Shown here in pieces: positions 25,470 to 38,030 of a stretch of 64,000 nucleotides of DNA. This DNA is from Ignelater luminosus (Eukaryota; Arthropoda; Insecta; Coleoptera; Elateridae). Below the pieces are notes generated by a model, which made no database searches, was not told where the DNA came from, and saw only the letters and a program-made list of their open reading frames with translations. Position 1 is the stretch's first letter; the number at the start of each line of letters is the position of its first letter. Position numbers and translations under genes: made by a program. The stretch spans positions 62,001 through 126,000 of the forward strand of contig VTPC01000802.1 in NCBI GenBank assembly GCA_011009095.1, read 5' to 3'.

Positions 25470-25900
25470 TGAATAAAAAAAGTCCTGTCCCTTCACTTTG
25501 AAAGGGCATATTTCAAAAACTATCCAACGGATTTTGATCAAACCGTTTTTTAATGACAGCTTATTTCTGCGCAAGCATATGTAGTTTCAAGATTTTCTAA
25601 GTAGGCGATTATTTATTAGAGTAAAATATGCTCGAAAAATGCAATTTTTCACTCGTATTTCAGGAATTCTTGGATTCAAGAATTTTGTTAGTTAATAATG
25701 AAATTTATAATGCAAAATCATGCCCTACTGAAATTTACTTTTTTTTTTGAAGAGGTATTGAAACAGTTTTTGTTACTTGTTATAAAAGAAAACAAACTAA
25801 GTGACATAAATGAAATTTATACATTCTAACAATCAATTGTGTGTTGATAAACTGTAACTTTCCAAAAAAATTGAAAAACCTCAAGGAATTTCAAAGTGAG
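25470..25900 (+). repeat. dispersed repeat, copy 1
   Basis: Shares an extended, diverged, same-orientation match with 49345-49830. Shared landmarks in order are aaaagtcctg(t/a)cccttcac, atttcaaaaacta(t/c)ccaac, tttatttctgcg(c/t)aagc, tttttcactcgt, and gt(g/a)ttgat(a/g)a followed by tgtaactttc. No coding potential and no terminal inverted repeats were identified, so the class is unknown. Confidence 0.75.
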
Positions 25901-27084
25901 TGGTCAGGAGTTTTTACTCGGACAATAGTTGCTAGTAGTAGTTGTTACTACATAATTACACAAGATGCTGTGGGAACTTTTTCACGGTTTAACTATCGAT
26001 CGTCAGGTTTTCAAAAGAAATATCTAAGGGAATATTCAAAAATAGTTTTAGCGAATTTAATGTACAATCGATGCCACTCCCCTTCAGTTGATTATGTTGT
26101 AAAAATTATGCTATTAAATACTGTTATTCGGTACTTATATTTATTGGAAATAAAAAATTGTATCTACGTAAAAACAAATTTATTACGATTTGGGCAAAGG
26201 AAATCTACTAGCACATGAATGACCAAGGGCGCAGAAACGGTCTTGAAGAGACTAGAGGGTAATTTCAATTTAAATTAATTTGCTTGCCAAAGAAAATTTT
26301 TCCTTTGAATTTTCAAGGGTAAGGCAAACTTAATTTTATTTTAATATTGTAAACGCAAAATAAATTTAATGGGGGGAAAATTACTAAAAATACTTTTCCG
26401 CAGCATATAAAACAAAATTTGCTAATCAGTATTTAATGTTGAAGGTAAAACACGTAATTCAAAACAATAATGTGTAAAACAATAATCCATAAACAGGAAA
26501 AGAATTTATGTGTGAAACCGTTACATTTGAAAATGAACGAGCGGTGATTGAAATACATTACTGCGTACATTGTAAACTTGAAAAAATGAAACAATAACGA
26601 AATTAATGTGTATTGGTTGTTTGAAAGAAAAGTACTATTTATTAGTTAAGATTTTTCTAGTCATGTTTCACTTGTAAAGAGGATTTTCTTTCGAGAAACT
26701 GTGTAAAGTCGTGACTTGTAAACTGAAACTTCTTATTTAGGAAAAGATTAAGCTGCCAATTAACTAGAAAAGCAGACAGATAGACGACAATGTTCACTCT
26801 ATATCGAAAGTATTTTTTTACCCACAATAAACAAAAACTGTACTAAGATAAGAAATGCTTATAAAAATATTTTACTTAATCAGATTTCTAATAGGTGTCG
26901 ACCGTGAAAAACTAAATAAATCTGGTTTTAATGTATCATGTAAGAGGAGTAACAATAAAACAATATGTACTGCCTTCTATCAATGAATGAAATATATGTA
27001 AGTCTGGATTAAGCCGGTTTGTTTGGATATTTATCGCAGTTCAAAGAAGAAATAGGTTATTAATATCATTTAATGAATATCTTT

Positions 27085-27130
27085 GTTATTGTTGTTGTTA
27101 TTATTATTGTTATTATTATTATTATTATTA
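27085..27130. repeat. (TTA)n/(TTG)n microsatellite
   Basis: Imperfect trinucleotide run mixing gtt and att units over 46 bp, ending in seven consecutive att/tta units. Confidence 0.95.
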
Positions 27131-29237
27131 CATTTGATAGCCATCAAAATTAATTTCTACAAGAAATTATTTTCGAATTTATAGCCTTCTGACGCGCATC
27201 TTTGATGTAACATTTTACGCGCATTTTTCGTCAAAATAACGTAGAACACGTCACATTTTCAGTTAAAATGTGTCCAACACGAAAGCGTGCTCCAAATTAT
27301 TTACGATTTCTAATTTGGGAATTTCAGTAGACGCCAAAGTGTTACGCCCGCGGGTACTGTAAACGTCACGGGAATTACCCACTCCCGCATCAGCCTCCTA
27401 ACATTTTATTATCCTTTAAAATAAAAAAAAACACAGAAAAACATTAAAATGTAATGAATTTAAAATATTTAAAAATCAAGTTACGTTTGAAAACCTCTTT
27501 AAAAAAGCGCGATGGTGGATTACTTTTAAAAAATTCAAATTTATAAGGAAGGTTTTTGCATTTATGAATTTTAAAAGAGGACTAATTTCGGCCTACACCA
27601 CAGGAAACGAAAAATTAGAGCAGCAGTCGTAGTCGTCGGCGACGGTGAGTCACAAAAAATTGTCTGATATATTTTCTGTGGACGTTTTCATGCAGCGAAG
27701 TCAGCATCTTTTTTATTAATAATTTGCTGTGCAAAAAAGTCTCAATCCTAAATAAAGAGAAAGTTCGCTCGGTTTGTTGGACAACTCATAAAACAGTTTG
27801 AAATATACGAAAGGTTATAACAAAAAGGGAGAAAACCCTACTGTGGGCAGAAATTCTTAAACAAATAGTACATATGAAGATAAAAAGCAGTAATGTTCAA
27901 ATACACATTAACTGTTAGGGGGTACGCAATTTATCTAAGCTTACCAAAACGCCTTTTTTTCCTTTTATAAAACCAATGAAACGGAACACGGCGAACATAA
28001 TTCTAATCCATCTTTATATACAGTTTTAGACATTTAGCAGCGCTAACAATAGCATTTTCAAGCATTTCAATCATTTTTTCTGAAAGCTCAAACTCTTTAT
28101 TTATTCGTGTGCTTACACACGATAAAGAATACAAAATTTACGATGCCAAGCTCAATCATTATAAATTGCAAAACCAATTATAGCTAACTTAATTACAGCA
28201 AATTAAATTCCTCTTATAGATTTCTTCGAAGCTGATAAGGTGACGTAGCGACACAATGAACAATTGAACTCAAGATTCCAAAACCTCTGACTGATCTTTG
28301 ATTAAAAAAAACGAAATTCCCTGATCAAAGTACACATTTAAATGCAATCTTATCATTTTTTGAAAGAATTTAAAACATTTTAATTTGCAGCAATCTCGAT
28401 AATATTCAAACACACATGTTTAATTCAAAATTATCAAAAAGCCTTTTCTAAAATTTTTAAATTGGTATAAATTCATTTTAGCCTTTTCAGTTTTTCAACC
28501 AAAAAACACCAGTTTACTTTTGATTTAAACAGGAAGTGATCAAGGTCAGTCGGCTGATAAGAGGCCGAAACGAGATGTTCAGCTGATAAAGAGCTCAAAA
28601 CCAGTTGCAAGTTACTAATAAGACTTTCGAGGCAGCTTACATACCTGTCTCAAGTTACCTAGGAAGTGAATCACAAAACGAAAAATGTCTGGTTTTTAAA
28701 AACAAATGCTAAACGATGCATTGTGGATATGACAAACCCTATACCGATAGAAAATAAGATTCCATGGAAAATCCAAATACATTCTGTACATCGGACAATA
28801 GAATTAGTTGATATAGAATGCAGTGTCAAAGAAATTGTTTTAAATGGGATACCCTGTATAAGGACCATTTTTCCAACCACCCATATAGATTATCGAGTTC
28901 CTTTACCTTAATTATTTATTCACTTAGCCAAATATCGCATCACTAAAAATTTGCTAGAGAGTGTAAGAGCAAAACCAAAGCACTTAATACCAAGAATTTG
29001 AAGACCACAGGTTGGGAATCGCTGTTCTAGTGAAAATCTACTAATATAAAAGAGATCCAAAGTATGATGATTTGTCGGAACTACAAAAGAATTATCCTGT
29101 GAACTTTGAAGATAAATAAAGTACAGCGTAATTAATATCCTATTGTAAAATCCATCTCTCATTTTAATCTTGACATTCAAGTAGAACAAAAATTGCTATT
29201 ATTTAAGTAAACTTCAGCATTCAAAAATTACTAGATT

Positions 29238-29318
29238 AATATTCGGCGCCGAACAGGTAGAGCATTGGTATGGAAAGCCGACTACCACACGTTCAAATCC
29301 TGTTCGAGGTCGAATATT
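29238..29318 (+). repeat. tRNA-like hairpin element (SINE head or tRNA relic)
   Basis: 81 bp with near-perfect 20-bp inverted ends (18 of 20 positions pair: AATATTCGGCGCCGAACAGG at the left). Between the arms are an A-box-like GGTAGAGCATTGG and a B box GTTCAAATCC, the internal RNA polymerase III promoter of tRNA genes. A cloverleaf can be drawn with a 7-bp acceptor stem (ATTCGGC pairing with GTCGAAT) and an anticodon-like loop ATGGAAA, but arm lengths deviate from a functional tRNA. The combination suggests the head of a tRNA-derived SINE or a tRNA pseudogene rather than a working tRNA gene. Confidence 0.6.
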
Positions 29319-29779
29319 TTCTCAAAGTACATTTAAAAAAATATGCAAATGTACAAATATACACAGTTTACAATCAAATAACAAAAATAGTCGCATAATC
29401 TTTAATTATATATTTTAGACCAAATCCATGCGTAAGAAAAAAAATTCAAATCAGGTCAAGAATTTAAACGAAGGAAGACAACTCGTTTCTACTACGTATT
29501 AAAATGGATATCAATCGAGAACAAGTGAAACTAAATTGAAATGATAATTTCTGAATCGCAAATGTAGAGTTTTCAACGTTCAACTTTAATTAATTAAAAT
29601 ATTGCTCCGGTTTTGTAACTTTTGTGATATTTAAATCTGAAGTGTTATAAATCGCTTAAAACTTATAGAAGTCGATAGTACCTGACGTTAAATTTAATTT
29701 TTTTCCCCTACAATTCTTATTTACTAAGAAACAAACTTTCCCGTCGTTCTTTTGCATCAGTTTTTTTTTCGTTTCACAG

Positions 29780-30069
29780 TAGCTCTATTTTTTCAATTCA
29801 AGTACTGCTGGGGGTTCCAGACCATAAAAAAATTTCAATCTGTATTTGTTATCAATAATGTTGTTTGCATTATAACTATAAGCAATCGGACAATTAACTG
29901 TCAGAAAACCGATTCTGCCCACTGGCCATTTCGTTATTTAAACAGAGAGGAGCAAAAATATGAAATTTTGGATTTAGAGAATCGACTTTGGCCACAAACG
30001 GCTTTTACCGTTCAAGCATTCCAATCGAATACTACATACCTTAATAAAATAACATCTGCTAATCTACTG
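29780..30069 (+). CDS. candidate plus-strand internal exon of an unrecognised gene
   Basis: An open frame of 149 codons (29752-30201), longer than expected by chance here, contains a polypyrimidine-preceded acceptor (ttttcgtttcacag) ending at 29779 and a consensus donor (CTG|gtaagt) after 30069. The interval between them stays open. The middle has coding-like texture: KTDSAHWPFRYLNREEQKYE and ILDLENRLWPQTAF. No family is recognised and no partner exons were located, so a nested gene inside the Na+/K+-ATPase intron is an inference. Another internal acceptor-like site (tgtcag) just before KTDSAHW could give a shorter exon. Confidence 0.25.
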
Positions 30070-30201
30070 GTAAGTGGTCGTGCACGTTTAGACATGTCAA
30101 TAACGAAAGCTTTAGGTTCTCAATATGCTAAATCACCGACTCCGTTAGCAGGTAGCTCCAGGTTAATTATCACAGCGCTATCAAGTTCCTATTCTTTTTA
30201 A

Positions 30202-33200
30202 CTTTCTTAGTAAGTGCTGCAAATAACAAATGTTTAATGTACACACGCTCATGTTTTGCGATTCTTCATAATATGCGTAACAAAGTTTGAAGTGTCTATT
30301 GTACTAACTTCTAAATCAAACGTTGCAGACGTTTTAAAATGGGAGGCAAGACATCGAGTATTTCTTATCTATTTGCAGGGCTTATACAGTTACAATCTAT
30401 CAGCAGTCGGCTTCGTGTTATTTTAATGGGACTCATTTGAAAAAAAAAAGATGAAGAAAGAAAGAATCTGTTTGAAACAATAAAGGCAGGTGCCAGTAAT
30501 AAAATAAAACTTTTCTCAATTATTGCAAAATCTTCATGGCAAAGAACGCATCGCAATCTTAATAAACTTATTTTTCCTTGGCATTACGCACTAAACTGCT
30601 ATAGGAACGTAAAAAAAGGTTTAAGGTGATCATATAAAAAGCAAGATGGAAAGAACAGTAAAAACAGGAAGAGAATTCCAACTTGAATTAGATAAAATAG
30701 GAGGTCGTTAAGAAGTAGACCATGAAAAAATATGGAATCGCCGGGATTACAAGTCAAACTAAAGTATTAGCAATCTAAAATTTGATTTTTCCATATCAAA
30801 ACAAACTTTCATGTCCACTTTGTTTGGGATTATCCCCTCCATTTTAAGAATTTTTTAGGCTCTGCACAAGAATCATAACATTCAGTATATTGAGCAACAA
30901 AAATATTATTATGCAGCCATGCCACTATGGCATACTTGAACGGTTTTGACAAAAAGTTTGACATGATGACCAGTTAGCAAGATCCCACATCAGCCAGTAT
31001 TACTTCTGTCCCCTCCCCCTGAATAATCTTTAAATGACCATGGATTAATTTCTGGTTTCACAATAGTTTTTTTTTTGCTCCGATGTGATAAATTTCTTGT
31101 GCAGTCCTCTCCACATGTTATCGAGTTCTTTATCACAAAAGATACCTAAACACTCGATTTTGAATCCTGATTTTAGATAAAATATTTGCCAATGAAATCT
31201 ATGCATTTATTTTAATTGGCGTCCAATCAAGAAGAGTCCATTACATATTATCAAAAGGAGTATCTCAGAAGACTAACAACTGTGTGGTTGTCCAGTGTGC
31301 ATAATTCATGGCGGTTTTACATTATTATTTCAATAAACCTTGAAAACGAATAAAAATCATAAGAAAATGTACGAAAAGAGTGAATAAAATTTATTTTCTC
31401 GGAAATGTTTTCAAGAAAGTTTTGGTATTTCACACTTTTCTTAATGCTTTTAATAGCATGCTATCTATAATAGGCGCTCCAGACACGTAAAAACGAAATT
31501 AGTTTAGTTCGGAGGTTTATTATATCCAAAATCTTTGAGAAGGACCAACAATTAAGTAAAGGTTATCACTTATCATCTATTGACACGGTATAGGTTTTAT
31601 ATATGCACGATTTACTATAGAAGGTAGAGAAAATAAGTTACAAATAATATTCTGCATTATTCTAAAACTTCGCATGTTAGAAAAGTCCCATTACAGTTTT
31701 AATTAGGACAAGGTGAACTTAAAGTACATTCTGTTCAAAGGCACCCAGGTTGCGCTTTTTGAAGCCCCAGTAGGAAACAACATTTATCAATATTAAATGA
31801 TTCCAGCTGTCGTACAAATTCAATAAGTTTTGAGCACAATCTTTCCGAAAGTAGTTTCTGCACGTTGTTCATAAAAAGCAAACGCCTGAGCAAAAAAAGG
31901 CACAAAATTTATGTTAAACATATGTTCTTGATTGCAAAAAAAGTATTGTTCGAATTATATAATTCTACTGGTGCATTCCAGATTTAACACTACAACATAC
32001 TGGAAACCTCCGTAGTGTGACTCACATTCACAGGTCAGTTAAATGAAAAAAGTCAGTAGTTCAGACTATAAATTCCTGAACAGAAAAAAGGAGGAGGGTA
32101 AAATTACATAAATGCACGTGGGATGTGCGTGATAACATTAATAAATATAAAGAGAAGCAAAAACAAAGAAAAACTCGTCGCAGGAAAATAATTTTTACCT
32201 CTTTCCTAATTCATCATATTGTTCTAATGAAGTTAATTTGGTTGAGTGGATATCATAATAGAACGAGTTAATTTTAAATTAAGTTGCCTTTTATTCATGA
32301 CGCAATTACACTACTCTTGTTTAGTGAATATAAATTAGAAAACTTTTATCCTCAGTTTTTTTTCTATCATTTCAGTTTTGTCCTTTTTCATGCGATAAGA
32401 AAACCTTGAAAACATATCACATAAACGAAACATTTTTGTTTCAAGAATTTTCATTTTCGTTAAATGACATTTGTCTTGATGTATAAAATTTAAAAGCTAA
32501 CAACGAAAAATTTGCGCAAAGAAAAAAACGAAAACTCTTTGATGCCTAAACTTTATTAAATTAAAATCTTTTTAATACTTAAAAGTTTTTAACGAAAATT
32601 TCTCTTAAACTGCCTTTCAGAGAAAACAACTCCAGAATAAAGATCTAAGTAAACTTTGAACATGTTAATAAAAGCGAGTTCGTAAAGAAGGCTTTTCTAT
32701 ACAAACTCCAAAAGCTTTCATGAATACTTCTAATTTCATTTTGTCAGGGCATTTATTTTTTCCGTAAAAGCATTTATATTGTTTTCTTAAGTGAACCACC
32801 CTGTATATATTTAAATTAATTATCATTACCATTACAATAAGCAAGAGAATTTCTCTTTTCCACTTAATGAAATTGTTTTTAAAAAATTCCTTAATGACTA
32901 TCACGAGACAGGACGTGCTCTTCTAGTCAAGTAAGTGAGAGATTAGGTCACTAAAAGGCTGGTTCAATGCAGTTTTTAACAATGTAATAGCCGGAGAGAC
33001 TGGAGGATATCCTCAAGACAATTGCCCTTATGTTGTTTTCCGTTCAATGAGACTCATAGGAAGTTAGAACGGTTTACGATTTTTTTTACGAGGCTTCCTT
33101 TGCAATTTTCTCGTAAGGGTGGGGAAGTGTTAAAAAAATTCTTAAATGTTTTTCACTGCGTACACGCGTATTTCTTTTATGAGTGTTAAAAATGTCAGCA

Positions 33201-34689
33201 TAACTTTCTTTTTTATTTTCATAAAATGGGGGAAAAAATTCCAACCCTTATACTACAACGCTCTGGAAAATTTTTTAACATTCATTGTTACTACAAAAAT
33301 TAATCATTTGAATGGGGTGGGGTGATTTAAAAGATATATAAAATCCTCATTCGAAAAGTAATCCTCCAATGAACGAAAAGAAAAAAATACAAGACAATTA
33401 AAATAATCTTCGGCATAAAGAAGCTCTTTAGAAAGTTTTAATGGAAAATTCTGAAACGAGATTGATTTAAGCAAAGATATTTTAAAAAGTATTTTTCTGA
33501 ACTGAAAATGCTTCTTGTACTTTAATGAACTTTTTGTATAAAAATGAAAGAAATTACTTTCAATCCCAAAAGAATGTGGTACATACTTTATTGATGTTAT
33601 CAAAAAAATCTTTATTGCAGAAGTACATCTCTCTTTAAAACAGCTCTTATTAGCGTATCTTCTAAGGGAAACAGATAGAAGTTTGGGAAACACTAGCATG
33701 CATTAGATTGCACTTCAAAGCTTAGATATTATAAGAAAGGTGGTAGCAGTAACGTTCTGGATAACATGGTAGTAAATTGCTGATGAGATTTTAAATTTCT
33801 TAAATTTCTGGGAACTAGATTGCGAAGAAATGTACACAGTGGGCAGAGAAGCAGAGATATCTAAAAATATTACAGAACGATTAACTCTACGCTCTAAAAT
33901 TATTTTAAACAATACAAGATGTATAACAAAAACGTGGCATACCGATCTTTAACCTTTTTAAATAAAGCACCCTGTATATATTGATATTTTTTTATACATA
34001 CACTTTTACAGATACACTTTTTTCGGAGTCTTACCGAGATGGCTTTATTATACAGAGTGGCAGAGAAACGAAAATCGTTATAACCTTGACTTTTTAAATG
34101 GTACACGCTGTATCTGTTATCTGCGTATCGTAATTAAAAGGAACATACAAACAACTATCAATGGTTACCTCTAAATATCTATTTGACGTAAAGAGATATG
34201 TACATGCGTCACTTGTGTGATCCAGATGCTTCAAATCAATAAATACCGTAGAACAACTGAAAACTTTCTACACGTCCTATTTTAGCGGCGATAGATTGAC
34301 AGACAAACAATAACTAAAAACAGTTTTTAAAAAGTACATATAAATTCGTTTTAGAATTGACTTTTATTAATCTTAAAACTAATAAACGAAAAATTGTTTA
34401 TAATAATTCTTCAAAGAACTGTTTTTGTTGTTTAAATGTAAACAAATGTCAACTTGAAAACTCAAATACGTTTGACATTTTCGAAACATAGCTCAAATTT
34501 ACGTGGAATCACGTCTACTGTTTCTAGTGTTATCCTTGTCATACACTTCCTACTTAAATGGAATGCTAACGGTTCGATATATGTCTCTTTTTTCAACATA
34601 CATTTCAAATAGGTAGATGTTGTCTTTGATTAAAAATAAATCTGTGACGCATGTATCTCTTTACGTGAAATAGATATTAACAAGAAATG
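30202..34689. other. intronic sequence, transposon-end motifs only
   Basis: No gene recognised. CACCCTGTATA-type motifs occur at about 32800 and 33970 and a variant at 34087. These resemble the termini of short DNA repeats common in insect genomes, but no paired ends could be matched. Confidence 0.6.
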
Positions 34690-34862
34690 TTCAAAAAGTC
34701 CCGTAATCGAGTCATCCTTGAAACGGAAAACATATGTCTGTTATTGTGTTACGAACCGTAACAGTATAGCTGATGTTAATCAATTGTCAACGTATACGAC
34801 TACTTATAGCAGACATATGGTTTCAGTTTCAAGGAGGACTCGATTACGGAACTTTTTGGATA
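34690..34862. mobile_element. 173-bp MITE with about 50-bp terminal inverted repeats
   Basis: The left arm starts TTCAAAAAGTCCCGTAATCG and the right arm is its diverged complement (ending ..CGGAACTTTTTGGAT). The match continues inward through CCTTGAAAC(G/T)GAAA and CATATGTCTG, about 50 bp per arm with few mismatches. The centre is short and non-coding. The family was not identified and no clear target duplication was seen. Confidence 0.85.
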
Positions 34863-35229
34863 CTCGTTATTATCCACCTTTAAAACAGCAGTTTCAAAAT
34901 TAAAAATATATTTCAACTGTAATTTCGATAAGGGATGTTTCATTTAAAGAAAATCGAAAAAACTGACCAAGACCAGTGCAAAGACATACAAATGAGGTAA
35001 CTTGCCATAAGTGCTACAATCACTATTATAAAATTGACATTAAACGTATCGCGTATCACCATGTTTACCATACGTAGGTACTTACGAAATTTTACCTTGA
35101 GCGCCAAATATTTTAGCGCTAGTCACGCTTGCACAGTTGAGAGCAAAAGAGAGAAAGCGCTTTGTTTAAAAGTAGGCGCAACAAAGTCAGCAAGGGAATG
35201 AACAGAGAGAACGAAATTCGGCCTCAGGG
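34863..35229. other. sequence left of the 35.2-kb array, includes a flanking repeat
   Basis: Contains tgacattaaacg(t)a at 35035-35055, which recurs at 35859-35880 on the far side of the tandem array, suggesting both flanks belong to the same repeated structure. No coding potential was seen. Confidence 0.5.
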
Positions 35230-35820
35230 TATATAATTCTAATTAGGTAAGGTAATGAGTCACTGGTAGTCTTATGGAGCGCAGAAAACCTGACACTTGA
35301 CTAGATTAATTTCCTGTAGAAAATCTACAAGAAGAAAACCGACGAAGCTGCGTGCCGGCAGAAGAGCAATAAGTGGACTAAATAGTTCCACAAGGTAACA
35401 TCTGGGTAGGCTAAAAATCACTGCAGGTGACCTAGTAGAAAGCAAATCTAATCTTCAAATTAGTTTTCTTTAAGAAATTTAAACTAAGAGAACCGACAAA
35501 GTTGCACGGTGACGGAAAAGCAGACCAAGTGAACAAAGCGTGCTCACAAAGTAACTTATACGGTTGCGCTAGTGGGTGGCCTAGTAGATATCAATTACTA
35601 AATCCTGAATAAATTTTCTGTAATTTAAAATCAAAGAAAGGCAACTAAGATAACTTAGTCAGATGGTTGATTGATAAGAGAACTAGGACTGATTCCACGA
35701 CTTATATCCTCAAAAGGGTACAAATTCTGACCAACCAGCCCATCTGAGGTGACCCAATGGTGGTCTAACTGCGAGACAGATTAACTTTTTCCAAGAATGT
35801 TAAAAGTGGCAATGGAGCAA
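35230..35820 (+). repeat. diverged tandem array, about three units of 150-175 bp
   Basis: Landmarks recur in order: aaaaccgacgaagctgc (about 35336), gagaaccgacaaagttgc (about 35489) and aaaggcaactaagat (about 35637); and caggtgacctagtag (about 35424), ggtggcctagtaga (about 35575) and gaggtgacccaatgg (about 35746). Units are strongly diverged, so the array is old. Composition is less AT-rich than the surroundings. No open frame spans the units. Confidence 0.7.
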
Positions 35821-37623
35821 ATTAAATGTATGCGCCTTGGCCAATAGGACAACTGACACTGACATTAAACGCACCACGCACAATGCTGTTTCTATTCTAC
35901 CATATACCAAATACCCCAATGCCGGTCCTGAAACTAACAGTTTCCGTTTTTCAATCATCCTGTATAATAAAATCATCCAGTAGAAAATTCAATAATGTCT
36001 TTTAAACAGAGATCAAAATTTACTTTTGAAACTTGTTTCGTTAACATCAGGGCAAGTCAAGAACCCGAAAATCATTGTGCAACAAACAACTAACTATCGC
36101 TGAGATGGTTTCCTATAGACCGCTCTAGTGCTATATTATTATAGGTACTTAGCAATAAACAAAAAGTAAGAACCTATCGAACTATAATAGGGAGTACTAT
36201 TTAAAAAAGAAAAATATCGTTGTTATGTTTTATGAGAACACTCTGGAAAATAATTTATAATGTAGTGGTAATTATCTCGTACAACTTGCTTCAGTAACAG
36301 TTTTCGAGATATCTACAAATAACAACACTATGCTCCGTCCATAAATCGTTGGAATACTTTATATAAATAACGAAGAGTTATCATTAACCATTTAACAAGC
36401 TGAAACTAGAGAGGGCTAAAATATTTTTCTGGGCAAGACTAAATACCATTAAAATTAAATTTGTTTCCCTTCTTGCTCAAACTGCAAACTAATCTCTGAT
36501 ACAATATGGAACCAATAGAACAAAAGGTTCTACACCAAACGGACTAAAGAATTATACATACGGTAGATGGTTCGAGTCAGAACGTGAACCTATGATTAAA
36601 GACGTACAACTTCAATCACTTATTGCTCTCACTCTTCTGTTTCGACTTATTCTCACATTATGCAACTTTTTCTGATGAATAATGATCCAGAACTCTCCTT
36701 GCTATACTACTAAAGAACTAAATTAACGCAAAAAGATTGTAGTTTTTAGTGAAGAGTACATTAAAAGTTGAAAAAGAAAAAGGTTCAAACTGCACTTTGG
36801 ATATTTGGTTTCATATTCGCTGTAATGTATTTCTAGTTTCAACAAAAAGAATAAGAAAAGCTAAAATTGTCACTCAAATATCGAATAAATACTCTTCATG
36901 TTACGTAAGAAAGCGTGTATTTCATCATTCACATTTATCAAAACTTTCTGCCGCTCCCACTGTCATATTTTTTAGGGCAAATATCAGCTCACGCTTCCAA
37001 AACCGAAAAGCTGTAAAAATCAACTTTAAATAGTTTCCTCGTTTAGAAATCTAGAGACTTTGCGTTGAAATGGGATTTACAAACTTCTGTATCCTGTACA
37101 GAAAAGACTACTGATTGTTATAATGTACATTTGGATGAATAAAACATTTTGATTCACTTTATATGTATATTTTATGTAGTTCGAGACGATATCAAATGTG
37201 ATAATGCAATAACAACAATTTGGTGTAAAATTTATTAATACAATAATAAAATTTCAGTTGCAAGCAAATCAAACAATCTAATAGATAAAAATATGTCATC
37301 TGCAAAATCTTCAGATCAAGAAACCGAAATATCCTCCTCTAATCTCTCGAATCCCTTCTACACTTTACTATGACAGCAGCAAAATGAGGTTAGTACTTAA
37401 AGTTTGTGACAGATCCGTTTAAGGATAATTCAAAACCTGGAAAATATCGATTCTTCATTTATGAACTTCTTCAGTATTTTCTTTTATACTAAAATGAAAT
37501 ATACCAGCTATTGATAGTTATTGCAAGGGATGCGTGAAAAATAAATATCAAAGGTTAATTACCTATCGAAACTGGGGTATCAAAGTTTAATTAAAACCCA
37601 AGCGGACTAGCAACAAATGTGTC

Positions 37624-37657
37624 AAAAAAAAAGAGAGAGAGAGGGAGAGAGAGAGAC
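37624..37657. repeat. (AG)n microsatellite
   Basis: A poly-A run leads into imperfect ag repeats interrupted by ggg. Confidence 0.95.
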
Positions 37658-37814
37658 AGGCGAAACAAAAATGTTAAAATTAGGACATGCTATAATCTAT
37701 ACAATCGAATTTTTTCCCACATACGCCCGCCGTATCATATGCATTCACTGCAGGCGGCGGGTGCAACAGAGACAGTTGAATAAAATACGAATTGATCTAA
37801 AAAAGGGATAGAAG

Positions 37815-38030
37815 ATAAATGAGTCCGGAGTAGTCCGGAGCCGGCTGTTCTGGGGGGTGGAACCAATGACGAGCTAGTCTATTGGAGTTCAGGGGGGTGT
37901 TCGTCTGTATTGATCAACTTCAACGAGGTCACCAGAGAAGTAGCGCTTCGCAACAACGAGACGAAGAGTGTACAAGGAGAAATGAAGGTGCCGTTTCCGT
38001 AGAAACTGTGGAAAATTAACAAAGTTAAGG
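37815..38030. promoter_or_regulatory. GC-rich block with CCAAT motifs and short direct repeat
   Basis: About 200 bp of GC-richer DNA with a tandem GAGTCCGGAGTAGTCCGGAG, a CCAAT box (aaccaatgacg, about 37861) and an inverted one (attgg, about 37881), plus GGGGGG runs. It is adjacent to no recognisable exon on either strand. It may be an enhancer or non-coding first exon within the long intron, but no initiator or coding start was found. Confidence 0.3.

Larger units (their letters stand above)
22123..29237. other. intronic sequence with one dispersed repeat and a microsatellite
   Basis: AT-rich with no recognised gene. It holds the dispersed repeat copy at 25470-25900 and the TTA/TTG microsatellite at 27085-27130. 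A donor-like ACG|gtgagt on the plus strand at about 27650 follows a short GC-richer run (27600-27650) but has no supporting open frame. Confidence 0.65.

Noticed and set aside
27600-27660. GC-richer run with a consensus gtgagt donor on the plus strand
   Set aside because: The only ATG frame before it ends at a stop ahead of the donor, and no partner acceptor or promoter was identified.
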